Shown one piece after another: positions 1 to 6,649 of a stretch of 7,315 bases of DNA (positions are counted from its first letter, which is position 1; every line of letters begins with the position of its first letter). Origin of the DNA: Desulfomonile tiedjei (GTDB taxonomy: Bacteria > Desulfobacterota > Desulfomonilia > Desulfomonilales > Desulfomonilaceae); assembly GCA_020718965.1 (NCBI GenBank), contig DYRE01000103.1:1-7315 (forward strand). Reading direction: 5' to 3'. The position numbers were made by a program, and so were the translations under genes. The notes beneath the pieces are model-generated. The model was not told where the DNA came from. It searched no databases and saw only the letters and a program-made list of their open reading frames with translations.

Positions 1-26
1 TTTAAAATATTGAGGGTTGCTGATCC

Positions 27-70
27 CTCTTCGCTAACATGTTGATAACATTGTAGCGAAGAGTCCTTTT
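27..70 (+). terminator. Terminator-like hairpin for a gene left of the window
   Basis: A perfect 10-bp inverted repeat (CTCTTCGCTA at 27-36, TAGCGAAGAG at 54-63) encloses a 17-nt spacer. The spacer forms a further 5-bp stem (ATGTT 39-43 with AACAT 47-51) around a GAT loop. The stem is followed on the plus strand by TCCTTTT, a short imperfect T-tract, so the orientation fits a gene ending before base 1. The T-tract is weak and the hairpin could instead be an RNA-stabilising element. Confidence 0.6.
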
Positions 71-161
71 AAACGTTCAAAGAATATATGTCAAGGCTTA
101 TGAGAAGTTATGCTTGTAATTTATAGCTGTAAATATTTAAAATATATAAAGTTAATCATAT

Positions 162-180
162 TTAGATAGCAGTTATCTAA
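162..180. promoter_or_regulatory. Candidate operator dyad upstream of the DUF2461 gene
   Basis: TTAGATA (162-168) and TATCTAA (174-180) form a perfect 7-bp inverted repeat around GCAGT. It lies about 50 bp before the start codon at 229, in a very AT-rich leader. Such a dyad in a promoter region may bind a dimeric regulator, but AT-rich DNA produces such repeats by chance. A possible -10 (TATAGT, 193-198) follows, without a convincing -35. Confidence 0.25.
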
Positions 181-228
181 TTTCACAATATTTATAGTAG
201 ATAGCGATCAGGAAGGAGAGTGCAATAG

Positions 229-936
229 ATGACTTTGGAGAATGATTTTAATGGTTTTCCCGTAGAATGCATAGACTTCTACAATCAATTGCGAGCCAAC
301 AATTCCAAATCATGGTTCGAAGAACACAAAACTGATTTTGAGAAATATGTCATGGAACCAGCTCGGCTATTCGTGAAGGTAATGGGGCAGAGACTCAGTA
401 AAATATCTCCGGCCATAGTCGCTGACACCAGATACAGCCGATCAATATTTCGTCCATTTCGAGATACAAGATTCAGTAAAGACAAAACCCCTTACAAGAC
501 TCATCTGGGTATCTTTTTTTGGGAAGGCTCATTGCCCAAAATGGATTGTCCCGGCTACTATTTTCACCTGGAGCCGCCAAATCTAATTCTAGGAGTTGGG
601 AATCACTGCTTTTCCAAAGAGATCCTGGAGCTTTACAGGGACTGTGTTGTTGACCCCAAGCTTGGCCCGGATCTGAGAAAAGCTTTGGAGGAAGTCCATG
701 CAAGGGGAGACTACGAAATAGGAGTCAAAAAATACAAAAAAACTCCCCGGGGCTACGACAAAGACCACATGAATGCGGATCTTCTTCTTTTCAGTGGGCT
801 GACAGCCTCTTGCGAAGTCGTCATACCCCAGGAATTTTACTCAAAGGAGATCATCAATTACTGTTTCACAAAATTTGAGGATATGGCGCCTATCCACAGA
901 TGGCTAATTGCCATGTTGAAAAAGCTCAAAAAATGA
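229..936 (+). CDS. DUF2461 (TIGR02453-type) family protein
   Basis: This 235-residue protein belongs to the widespread DUF2461 family, whose biochemical function is not established, so no reaction is assigned. The family signature is clear: an N-terminal segment with NNSKSWFEEHK (24-34) and a downstream Tyr at 40, the central RDTRFSKDKTPYKTH block (78-92), GYYFHLEP (109-116) followed by GVGNH, and TPRGYDKDH (172-180). Its length matches the usual 210-240 residues, so it seems complete. There is no signal peptide or membrane segment, so it is probably cytoplasmic. The ATG is preceded by AAGGAG (213-218) with a 10-nt spacer. It is a single-gene unit with its own AT-rich leader and converges on the permease gene, with 53 bp between the two stop codons. 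Confidence 0.87.
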   Translation: MTLENDFNGFPVECIDFYNQLRANNSKSWFEEHKTDFEKYVMEPARLFVKVMGQRLSKISPAIVADTRYSRSIFRPFRDTRFSKDKTPYKTHLGIFFWEGSLPKMDCPGYYFHLEPPNLILGVGNHCFSKEILELYRDCVVDPKLGPDLRKALEEVHARGDYEIGVKKYKKTPRGYDKDHMNADLLLFSGLTASCEVVIPQEFYSKEIINYCFTKFEDMAPIHRWLIAMLKKLKK

Positions 937-989
937 GACTTTGGGCTTTGTTTAGAGGGAGCCTTCCGCAGGTTTTTATGATTTGCGAA

Positions 990-2219
990 TCATTCGTGCC
1001 TTAACGCCTCTATTGGGTGAAGCCTCGATGCCTTGTAAGCTGGATAAAATCCAAAAAAAACGCCTACTGCTCCAGAAAACAAGATTGCGCTTATCACTGT
1101 AAAGGGGTCTATAACCGCCGGCCATCCGCTTATCCGAGAGAAAATGTAGGCCCCAAGAATACCTATTGCAGTTCCTACCAAGCCTCCATTAACCGTTAAA
1201 ACCACCGCCTCTACGAGAAACTGCCGCATAATGTCAGATGATCTTGCTCCAACAGCCATGCGGATTCCAATTTCTCTTGTCCTTTCGGTTACGGAAACCA
1301 TCATGATATTCATGATTCCAATTCCACCCACGAGAAGTGATATGGCGGCAATGGCGCCCAGGAGTGAGGTCATTATATTTAGACTTCTCTGCGCGGTCTT
1401 CAGAATTTCTGTCAAATTCCGGATGGTGAAGTCTTTTTCCTCATTTCGTCCGATCTTGTGACGACGAGTCAGAAGCTCATCTATCTGTTTCTCAGCTTCG
1501 TGTATAAGCGAAATATCTTTAGCCTGGACGATGATCGCTTGAACTTCATCAGCGAAAGGTGTTCCAAAAAGCCTGTATTGAGATGTTCTAAGAGGCACAT
1601 AAATGGCGTCATCCTGATCGTCGCCTCTCGGCGACTGGCCTTTTCGTTCCAACACGCCAATTACAGTGAAAGGAACACTTTTAATTCTTATAATCTTTCC
1701 TAGAGGATAGGTATCTCCAAAAATGTTTTCAACAACTGTCTGACCTAATATCGCGACCTTGGCGGCTCTTTTTTCCTCCTCCCGGGTGAACATCCTCCCA
1801 TATCGCATAGGCCAGTCCCTAATCAGAAAATTGTTTTCATTGGTCCCGCTAACTCGCGTTTTCCAGTTCTTGTTGCCATGAACGACCTGTGTTACTTCTC
1901 CCCAGTTTGGAGCGGTGATCTTAACCGCGGGGCATTCTTTAGCTATAGCCTCAGCGTCAGACGCTTTAAGAGTGTGAACGGAACCTGACCCCAAACGAAC
2001 TCCACTTGAATTGGTGGCGCCGGGAATGACGAGTATCAGGTTGCTGCCTATCGATCGGATTTGCTCTCCGATCATTTCACGCGCTCCAGCGCCCACGGCA
2101 ACCATGATAATGACTGCTCCAACACCAATAACAATACCGAGCATTGTTAGCAGTGAACGCATTACGTTCACTCTCAACGCTCCAACCGCTATTTTTACCC
2201 CATCAACAAAGTTGATCAT
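990..2219 (-). CDS. MacB/FtsX-type ABC transporter permease
   Basis: This 409-residue inner-membrane permease is of the type VII (mechanotransmission) ABC class, which works with a MacA-like adaptor to drive export across the envelope. It has an N-terminal membrane helix (about 22-45), a large periplasmic MacB_PCD domain (about 46-280), then three helices (about 283-308, 334-360, 373-392) of the FtsX domain. The cytoplasmic coupling segment TERTREIGIRMAVGA (311-325) and the family-typical tail YPAYKASRLHPIEALRHE (392-409) are intact. It lacks the N-terminal ATPase domain of canonical E. coli MacB, so it is the 'half' form needing a separate ATPase. ATG start with AAGG seven bases upstream. 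It lies 20 bp after the adaptor gene, clearly in the same operon. The substrate cannot be deduced. Confidence 0.94.
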   Translation of the reverse strand: MINFVDGVKIAVGALRVNVMRSLLTMLGIVIGVGAVIIMVAVGAGAREMIGEQIRSIGSNLILVIPGATNSSGVRLGSGSVHTLKASDAEAIAKECPAVKITAPNWGEVTQVVHGNKNWKTRVSGTNENNFLIRDWPMRYGRMFTREEEKRAAKVAILGQTVVENIFGDTYPLGKIIRIKSVPFTVIGVLERKGQSPRGDDQDDAIYVPLRTSQYRLFGTPFADEVQAIIVQAKDISLIHEAEKQIDELLTRRHKIGRNEEKDFTIRNLTEILKTAQRSLNIMTSLLGAIAAISLLVGGIGIMNIMMVSVTERTREIGIRMAVGARSSDIMRQFLVEAVVLTVNGGLVGTAIGILGAYIFSRISGWPAVIDPFTVISAILFSGAVGVFFGFYPAYKASRLHPIEALRHE

Positions 2220-2239
2220 GGAATAACCTTACAACTGAA

Positions 2240-3445
2240 TCAAAATCTGAACTTAAGCCCTGATGATCGCTGAGAATCCTTTTTTATGGATACTTCTTCC
2301 ACCACGACTTTATCACCCGGTTTGAGCCGGTCGGAAATGATCTGTGTACGTTCGGTTCCTACAACTCCAATTCCTACATTCACAGGAATTATTTCATTCC
2401 CCTGTTCAAGTTTCCATAAACGACGTTGACCCGTTTTCAGAGGGGCAAGTTCGGAAGTGATATTTGTCCTATCCTTCGGTGAAAAGTGAAAGGCCTGTTC
2501 CGGAACTGTAATGGCATTATTAATTTCACTGATCAGAATCTGGACCGTTGTGGTCATCCCGGGTCTAAGCTTCAACTCGTCATTGTCAACGTCCAGAATG
2601 ACGTTATAAGTAACTACATTCTGCTGAATTTGCGGATCGTTTCTAATCTGTGTAACCGAAGCGTTGAAAAAATCATCGGGAAACGCGGGAACCGTAAATG
2701 TAGCGGTTTGCCCCTTCCTGACCCTACCTATGTCGGCCTCATCCACACTTGTATAAACCTGCATCCTGGTGAGATCCTCGGCTATTCTAAATAACACTGG
2801 GGTCTGAAAGCCTGCTGTGACGGTTTGTCCAACGTCCATGTTTCTAGCTGTCACGATTCCATTAACAGGCGCCATTATCTTCGTGTATTTCAACTGCAGT
2901 TCCGCTTCTTGAAGGTTGGCCCTCATTTGAGCGACTGAAGCCTTGTCTACCTCGACCTGAGCCTTTGCGGCGTCAAGATTCGTTTCCGCTGTGTCATAAT
3001 CCTGCTGGCTGATCGCGTTGGATTTCATGAGTTCAATTTTCCGGTTAAGGGTCCTCACCTGATCAATTACCGCAACTTCCGACTTTAGAAGCATTGCCTC
3101 GGCTGATTGAAGATTGGCTCTGGCCTGATTGACTTTGGCCGCGTACGTGTCAGGGTCGATAAGCGCTATCAATTCTCCGGCTTTGACTACTGATTCAAAA
3201 TCAGCGTGCATTTCCTTAATGGAGCCTGAAACCTGGCTTCCCACCTGGACTTCCACCCTGGGTTTTATGGTTCCAGTTGAATTTATCTCGGCCCTCAGTG
3301 TCCCCTCTTCTACTGGCACGGTCATATAGGTCGATTGAGGTTTGTTGTTTGGGGTACGTAAGAAAATCAGGTAACCAGATATGATAATAAAAACGACAAT
3401 CAGCCCGACTACAATTTTTTTCAAGTTTAGTATCTCCGGGAACAT
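2240..3445 (-). CDS. MacA-like periplasmic adaptor (HlyD/RND-MFP family)
   Basis: This 401-residue membrane-fusion protein would link the inner-membrane permease to an outer-membrane channel. Visible parts are a short cytoplasmic N-terminus, one membrane anchor (about 11-28), a first lipoyl half (about 60-100, with VGSQVSGSI and KAGELIALIDP), an alpha-helical hairpin rich in Ala, Gln and Glu (about 100-187), the second lipoyl half (KIMAPVNGIVTARNMDVGQTV, start 189), a beta-barrel (about 225-305, with LRPGMTTTV) and a membrane-proximal domain with LKPGDKVVV near 374. No lipobox is seen. The ATG at 3445 has no close ribosome-binding site. An in-frame TTG at 3424 is preceded by CCGGAG with a 9-nt gap and would give a shorter cytoplasmic tail, so it is a credible alternative start. 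First gene of the pair with the permease. Confidence 0.93.
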   Translation of the reverse strand: MFPEILNLKKIVVGLIVVFIIISGYLIFLRTPNNKPQSTYMTVPVEEGTLRAEINSTGTIKPRVEVQVGSQVSGSIKEMHADFESVVKAGELIALIDPDTYAAKVNQARANLQSAEAMLLKSEVAVIDQVRTLNRKIELMKSNAISQQDYDTAETNLDAAKAQVEVDKASVAQMRANLQEAELQLKYTKIMAPVNGIVTARNMDVGQTVTAGFQTPVLFRIAEDLTRMQVYTSVDEADIGRVRKGQTATFTVPAFPDDFFNASVTQIRNDPQIQQNVVTYNVILDVDNDELKLRPGMTTTVQILISEINNAITVPEQAFHFSPKDRTNITSELAPLKTGQRRLWKLEQGNEIIPVNVGIGVVGTERTQIISDRLKPGDKVVVEEVSIKKDSQRSSGLKFRF

Positions 3446-3481
3446 ATATTAGTAAATTAGTCACTCTTTCCATTGCGCAAG

Positions 3482-3496
3482 TTTCCTATAAGGAAA
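3482..3496. promoter_or_regulatory. Short dyad between cyclase and adaptor genes
   Basis: TTTCCT (3482-3487) and AGGAAA (3491-3496) form a perfect 6-bp inverted repeat with an ATA centre in the 76-bp gap before the adaptor gene. There is no following T-tract on the minus strand, so it is not a standard terminator. It may be an operator for the adaptor/permease operon. It is short enough to be fortuitous. Confidence 0.2.
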
Positions 3497-3521
3497 GGAC
3501 TGTTTTTGAAGCGCGGCTGGA

Positions 3522-4541
3522 TTAACGACGTTTGAGTTTCTTTCTGGTTTTGTCTTCAAACATCGCCATGTCTGATTGCTCTAAAAGTTCACTTAGTGAG
3601 CAAGGGGATTCCGGTCTGCGAACGGTGATTCCAATACTAGTCGCAAGCTCATAATTCAATTCCGACTGGGAATTAAACCTCTTCAGATTTTCTTCAAGCC
3701 GCTCTCGCAAAGAGTTTTCATCAGGATCACGATGGTCGGTAATGAGAGCGACAAACTCATCACCCCCCATCCTGCCAAGAATATCGGACTGTCTAAACGT
3801 ATCTCTCAGAAGATTAGCCGCAAGGACAAGGACCCTGTCTCCCTCTGCGTGACCAAGAGTGTCATTGATGGTCTTGAAGTTATCAAGATCAAAATAAACT
3901 AACGTCAGGTCTGACTTGTTTCTGTCAGCTATCTTGATCTGCTGTTCCGCCAATGTCATGAATCCGCGGCGGTTGTTTAGTCCTGTCAATTCATCTACCA
4001 GTGCGAGTTCCTTCAATTGCTCCGCCTGCTTCTTGAGCATATCATGAGCTTTGTTAAGAGCCTGTTGAGTTTTGAAGAGAATTTCATAATCTAGTCCCTG
4101 TTCTCTACAACTCTGTAAAATATTTCGTTTTTCTTGATAGGCCTCTCCAAGGAGCTGTAGAAGGAGTATCTTTCTTCCGTTAAGACTGACAGCGCATAAC
4201 TCCAGATCGCGTTCATTCCCCGAGGAATCTGTTTCAGTCCACGGCCCTGATTTTAAAGTTCCATTCTTTTTTTCGGCCCACAACGATTCCGCCGTGGGGA
4301 TGAAACCTTCCACAAAAGGGGAAAGTTCTTCCAATATGATTGACGAACCAGGATAAAGGCGTTTTTCATTCATGTGTGAGAGCCAGTCCGGAATTTTTCC
4401 GAGAATCCTGAATTGACTTTCGTCTTTCGGTTCCATTACTACAAAGTCAAGAACTCTGATAAGATCACAGAATACCGGATCAATAATGCTATCCCGAGGA
4501 GGTAAATCCCAAATTGATGAGTCATGCTGCACGGGGTCCAA
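3522..4541 (-). CDS. Diguanylate cyclase with PAS-like N-terminal domain
   Basis: This 339-residue protein is predicted to make cyclic di-GMP from two GTP in the cytoplasm. Residues 1-135 form a PAS-like sensory region (FRILGKIPDWL at 44-54) and 136-180 a helical linker ending in the usual LALVDELTGLNNRRGF junction. The GGDEF domain (about 180-335) is complete: VYFDLDNFKTIND with metal-binding Asp218, GHAEGD (230-235) and the GGDEF signature at 259-263. RQSD (250-253), five residues before GGDEF, matches the RxxD inhibitory site, so product feedback is expected. No membrane segments are present, so the stimulus should be cytoplasmic. The start is TTG at 4541, with AGAGG ten bases upstream. 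An in-frame GTG at 4532 is the alternative. A terminator lies about 30 bp upstream. The adaptor gene follows after 76 bp, and co-transcription is possible but unproven. Confidence 0.94.
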   Translation of the reverse strand: MDPVQHDSSIWDLPPRDSIIDPVFCDLIRVLDFVVMEPKDESQFRILGKIPDWLSHMNEKRLYPGSSIILEELSPFVEGFIPTAESLWAEKKNGTLKSGPWTETDSSGNERDLELCAVSLNGRKILLLQLLGEAYQEKRNILQSCREQGLDYEILFKTQQALNKAHDMLKKQAEQLKELALVDELTGLNNRRGFMTLAEQQIKIADRNKSDLTLVYFDLDNFKTINDTLGHAEGDRVLVLAANLLRDTFRQSDILGRMGGDEFVALITDHRDPDENSLRERLEENLKRFNSQSELNYELATSIGITVRRPESPCSLSELLEQSDMAMFEDKTRKKLKRR

Positions 4542-4571
4542 TTTTTTGCTGCCTCTCTGCTCTGTTTTAAG

Positions 4572-4611
4572 AAAAAAGATTGCCGGAATCTGACCTCAAC
4601 CCAGGCAATCT
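4572..4611 (-). terminator. Intrinsic terminator after the phosphatase gene, just before the cyclase gene
   Basis: On the minus strand AGATTGCC (4611-4604) pairs with GGCAATCT (4584-4577) around a 19-nt loop, and the stem runs directly into a tract of six T (4577-4572). This is a good Rho-independent terminator for the phosphatase transcript. Its T-tract ends only about 30 bp before the TTG of the cyclase gene, so it could also act as an attenuator of read-through into that gene. Confidence 0.75.
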
Positions 4612-4614
4612 GGG
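4600..4614 (-). promoter_or_regulatory. Alternative hairpin overlapping the terminator
   Basis: CCCAG and CTGGG (minus strand, 4614-4610 and 4604-4600) form a 5-bp stem around ATTGC. The hairpin uses the 5' arm of the adjacent terminator, so the two structures cannot coexist. This is the geometry of an antiterminator, but no leader peptide, known riboswitch or T-box element is visible, so regulation is only a possibility. Confidence 0.3.
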
Positions 4615-4649
4615 TCCGGGCATTTTATGAGATGATATCTTCGGCAAAG

Positions 4650-5672
4650 CTAGTTGTCGAATGAGAAAATTCTTTTCCAGTCATTTTTTATGCTTATGAC
4701 AATCCAGCCACTGTTCTCGGCTTGCTTCATTAGAGCCTCCGGGAAAATCCCGATTTTAGAGTTTGGCCCATATGAGTACTCTCGTTGCGCGTCATCATGG
4801 TGAACAAGCATCATTAACGTCGCCCCTTTGCTCGCCTGAGTCCATTCCAGCATTTCTTTGTCACCTGCCGAATTCCCGAATGCAGCTAGAGGCCTTCTTC
4901 CTATCATGAGATTTATCCCCGCAGGTTTACCTGCCTTGTCATTGATCAAAAGAACCTTTGGAATTTTTATAAGCGACGGCGTTCCATCCCTGGCATAGGA
5001 ATATTGAGTTTTTCCAATGGAGCCAACCACCTGTTCAGGAGGAATACCGTAAACCTTCTCGGCATAGGCGCGGGCAAACTCCTGGCCACCTCCCGTAACA
5101 ATATAAGTTTTAAAACCATTGGAACGAAGGTATTTCACTACTTCCAGCATGGGCTCATAGACAAGATCGGTGTAAGGTCGATTGAAGCGAGGGTGCTTTG
5201 CCGTAGCCAGCCAATTCCTGACCATACCATGGAATTCGTCGATGCTCATTCCACTATGGGTCACAGCCAGGATACGCTCAATATCCTCCTTAGTAAAATT
5301 GGAGATCTTTTCGACATCATCTCTCAGTATCGCCGAAAAAGGAGCCTGAGATTTCCATTCTTCATGATTTGGCGCCATTTCCTTTATTCTGTCGAGAGCA
5401 AAGACAAACTGGGCATACATAGGCTGCTCAACCCACAAAGTTCCATCCTGGTCGAATACTGCGATTCTCTTTTCCGGAGACACGAATTGGGGGCTCGATT
5501 CATTGGTGGAGTCCATCACAAATTTGAGGATTCCCTGCCTGGCTGCTCCATCGTTCCAGGAGGGTAAAATCTCAGGATATGGAACAGCTTGATTCTGGGC
5601 TGCGAGAGAGGAAATACAAAGGAAGAAAACCACTAGCGAAAGGGTTATTCGTTTGATCATTTTGTCAGTCAT
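4650..5672 (-). CDS. Exported HAD-superfamily phosphatase
   Basis: This 340-residue protein has an N-terminal signal peptide (positive start, hydrophobic 8-24, likely cleavage after SSLAA at residue 25) and is expected in the periplasm. The mature part carries all four HAD motifs: DQDGT (74-78) with nucleophile Asp74 and acid/base Asp76, IVTGG with Thr193, a motif III lysine in NDKAGKP (Lys245 or Lys249), and GNSAGD (266-271) with Asp271. The phosphoserine-phosphatase-like layout suggests hydrolysis of a phosphate monoester, but the helical cap (about 85-170) does not identify a substrate. The ATG at 5672 has AAGGGG seven bases upstream, while AGGAG abuts it. An ATG four codons later would give an equally good signal peptide. 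It has its own leader and a terminator behind it, so it is probably transcribed alone. Confidence 0.87.
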   Translation of the reverse strand: MTDKMIKRITLSLVVFFLCISSLAAQNQAVPYPEILPSWNDGAARQGILKFVMDSTNESSPQFVSPEKRIAVFDQDGTLWVEQPMYAQFVFALDRIKEMAPNHEEWKSQAPFSAILRDDVEKISNFTKEDIERILAVTHSGMSIDEFHGMVRNWLATAKHPRFNRPYTDLVYEPMLEVVKYLRSNGFKTYIVTGGGQEFARAYAEKVYGIPPEQVVGSIGKTQYSYARDGTPSLIKIPKVLLINDKAGKPAGINLMIGRRPLAAFGNSAGDKEMLEWTQASKGATLMMLVHHDDAQREYSYGPNSKIGIFPEALMKQAENSGWIVISIKNDWKRIFSFDN

Positions 5673-5768
5673 CTCCTATCCCCTTGTCGTGTCTTATCAA
5701 TAGCGATCCGTAAACTGGACTGAGTTTAATTTCATAACTAAAAAGATTGTGGCGATTTGTGTCTGGAT

Positions 5769-5839
5769 AAATCTCATTGGGTTACGATGAGCCTTCAGAC
5801 AAATCTAAAACAGGCTCATCGTAGCGGACAAGAGATCTT
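5769..5839. repeat. Large imperfect hairpin between peroxiredoxin and phosphatase genes
   Basis: A perfect 12-bp inverted repeat (TACGATGAGCCT at 5783-5794, AGGCTCATCGTA at 5812-5823) encloses a 17-nt loop. Outside an internal loop, the pairing resumes: ATCTC and TTG (5771-5775, 5777-5779) match CAAGAGAT (5829-5836) with one bulged A. It lies about 120 bp after the peroxiredoxin stop. No T-tract follows on the minus strand, so it is not a textbook terminator. It may be a 3' RNA-stability element, a processed small RNA, a protein-binding site or a relic of a repeat. Confidence 0.6.
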
Positions 5840-5941
5840 TTGGGGCTGGTTTGTTATGCCGCTTCGTTAGACATTGGATCCGTGAGCGACACAAACAGCG
5901 GATGAACATAAACCAAAGACCCTAACATGTTGTGATATTCT

Positions 5942-6649
5942 TCAGTCTTTAACTTTCCATTCTTTCCAGACTTTGCCAACCAGTGCCGGGCTTGGCTTTA
6001 GAGTCGGCTCACCCGGGGTCCATCCGGCTGGGGTGGCTTCATTTGTGGCTCTAACGTGTTGAAAGGCCATAATCTGTCTTATAAGCTCAGAGAAATTTCG
6101 ACCCACTGGAGGTGTCATAACTTCCATGGCCTGAATGACCCCATCCGGATCAATCAAAAACCTTCCACGAATGTCGACCCCAGCTTCTTCATCGTAAACT
6201 CCATACACCTGCCCTATTTTACCGCCGGCGTCTGACACCAGCGCATAAGGCATTCCGCGTGGAACCATTTTAGACAATTCTTCTTCAACCCAAATTTTGT
6301 GCGAAAATCGGCTGTCTGTACTAAGAGCCAGAACCGTTACCCCTAATTTTTTTATTTCATCGTGTTTTGCGGCAACTGTCGCTATTTCGGTAGGTCAAAC
6401 AAACGTAAAATCACCTGGGTAGAAGCATAAAACTACCCAGCCACCTTTCAGGTCCGACAATTTGACGGTTTTGAATGCGCCACCCTCATAGGCTGCGGCT
6501 TCAAAGTCAGGGGCTGGCTTGCCCACTCTAGCAATCATTTTTCTCTCCTCAATTATTTTGGGTTCAAGGTTTTGGGCAAATTCATCTGAAGTCACAGTGG
6601 AAATCGGCCCTTTGGCCGGTTTCACGCAAGATTCAGTCGGTTCAGTCAT
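5942..6649 (-). CDS. prxU: Selenocysteine-containing peroxiredoxin (AhpC/Prx1-like), UGA read through as Sec
   Basis: This is a cytoplasmic peroxidase reducing H2O2, organic peroxides or peroxynitrite. The frame is open over 235 codons except for one TGA at 6397-6395 (residue 85). That is exactly the peroxidatic position of PGDFTFV-U-PTEI, matching PxxxTxxC with Cys as Sec. Homologous sequence continues in the same frame: VTVLALSTDS, ALVSDAGGKIGQVYGV and IRGRFLIDPDG, with the likely catalytic Arg161 and Thr82. A SECIS-like hairpin follows the TGA. The resolving Cys of AhpC (VCPA) is Thr206 in EATPAGW, and no Cys follows residue 85, so it is 1-Cys-like; only Cys8 and Cys75 remain. Start ATG 6649 has AAAGGAG upstream. 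A second in-frame ATG at 6538 (Met38), where the Prx domain begins (RVGKPAPDF), has GAGGAG six bases upstream. The selenocysteine insertion genes are not in this window. Confidence 0.92.
6369..6397 (-). promoter_or_regulatory. Candidate bacterial SECIS element at the Sec UGA
   Basis: The UGA (6397-6395) is followed in the mRNA by GCGAC-AGUU-GCCGC (6382-6369), a 5-bp stem with one A/C mismatch. The 4-nt apical loop starts 18 nt after the UGA. Bacterial SECIS elements bound by SelB are short stem-loops about 16-37 nt after the UGA with a G in the first two loop positions; here G is second, followed by U. The stem is short, and an alternative pairing with a CAG loop exists, so the exact fold is uncertain. 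Confidence 0.6.

Noticed and set aside
285..703. Minus-strand open frames of 66 and 76 codons within the DUF2461 gene
   Set aside because: They are shadows of a well-supported family protein and have no leader signals.
1017..2226. Several plus-strand open frames across the permease gene
   Set aside because: They are antisense to a clear MacB-type permease, with biased composition typical of shadow frames.
4542..4649. Possible cyclic-di-GMP (GEMM) riboswitch before the GGDEF gene
   Set aside because: The conserved GEMM core elements are not present. Only a terminator and a small competing hairpin are seen.
5004..5567. 187-codon open frame on the plus strand
   Set aside because: It is antisense to the phosphatase gene, whose motifs are intact. 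The translation shows no family features and no ribosome-binding site fits.
5854..5928. Minus-strand 24-codon frame (ending SLTDPMSNEAA), extendable to a TTG within the peroxiredoxin 3' end
   Set aside because: It has no good ribosome-binding site and no recognisable family, and it is too short to support without comparative data. It could be a real micro-ORF but is not claimed.
34..5932. The 11-mer CTAACATGTTG occurs at 34-44 and 5922-5932
   Set aside because: A few shared 11-mers are expected by chance in a window of this size, and the flanking sequences do not match.
5942..6649. Reading the peroxiredoxin as a pseudogene, frameshift or sequencing error
   Set aside because: Both halves are in the same frame, so there is no indel. 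The only interruption is TGA at the catalytic Cys codon, and conserved sequence continues at once on the far side.
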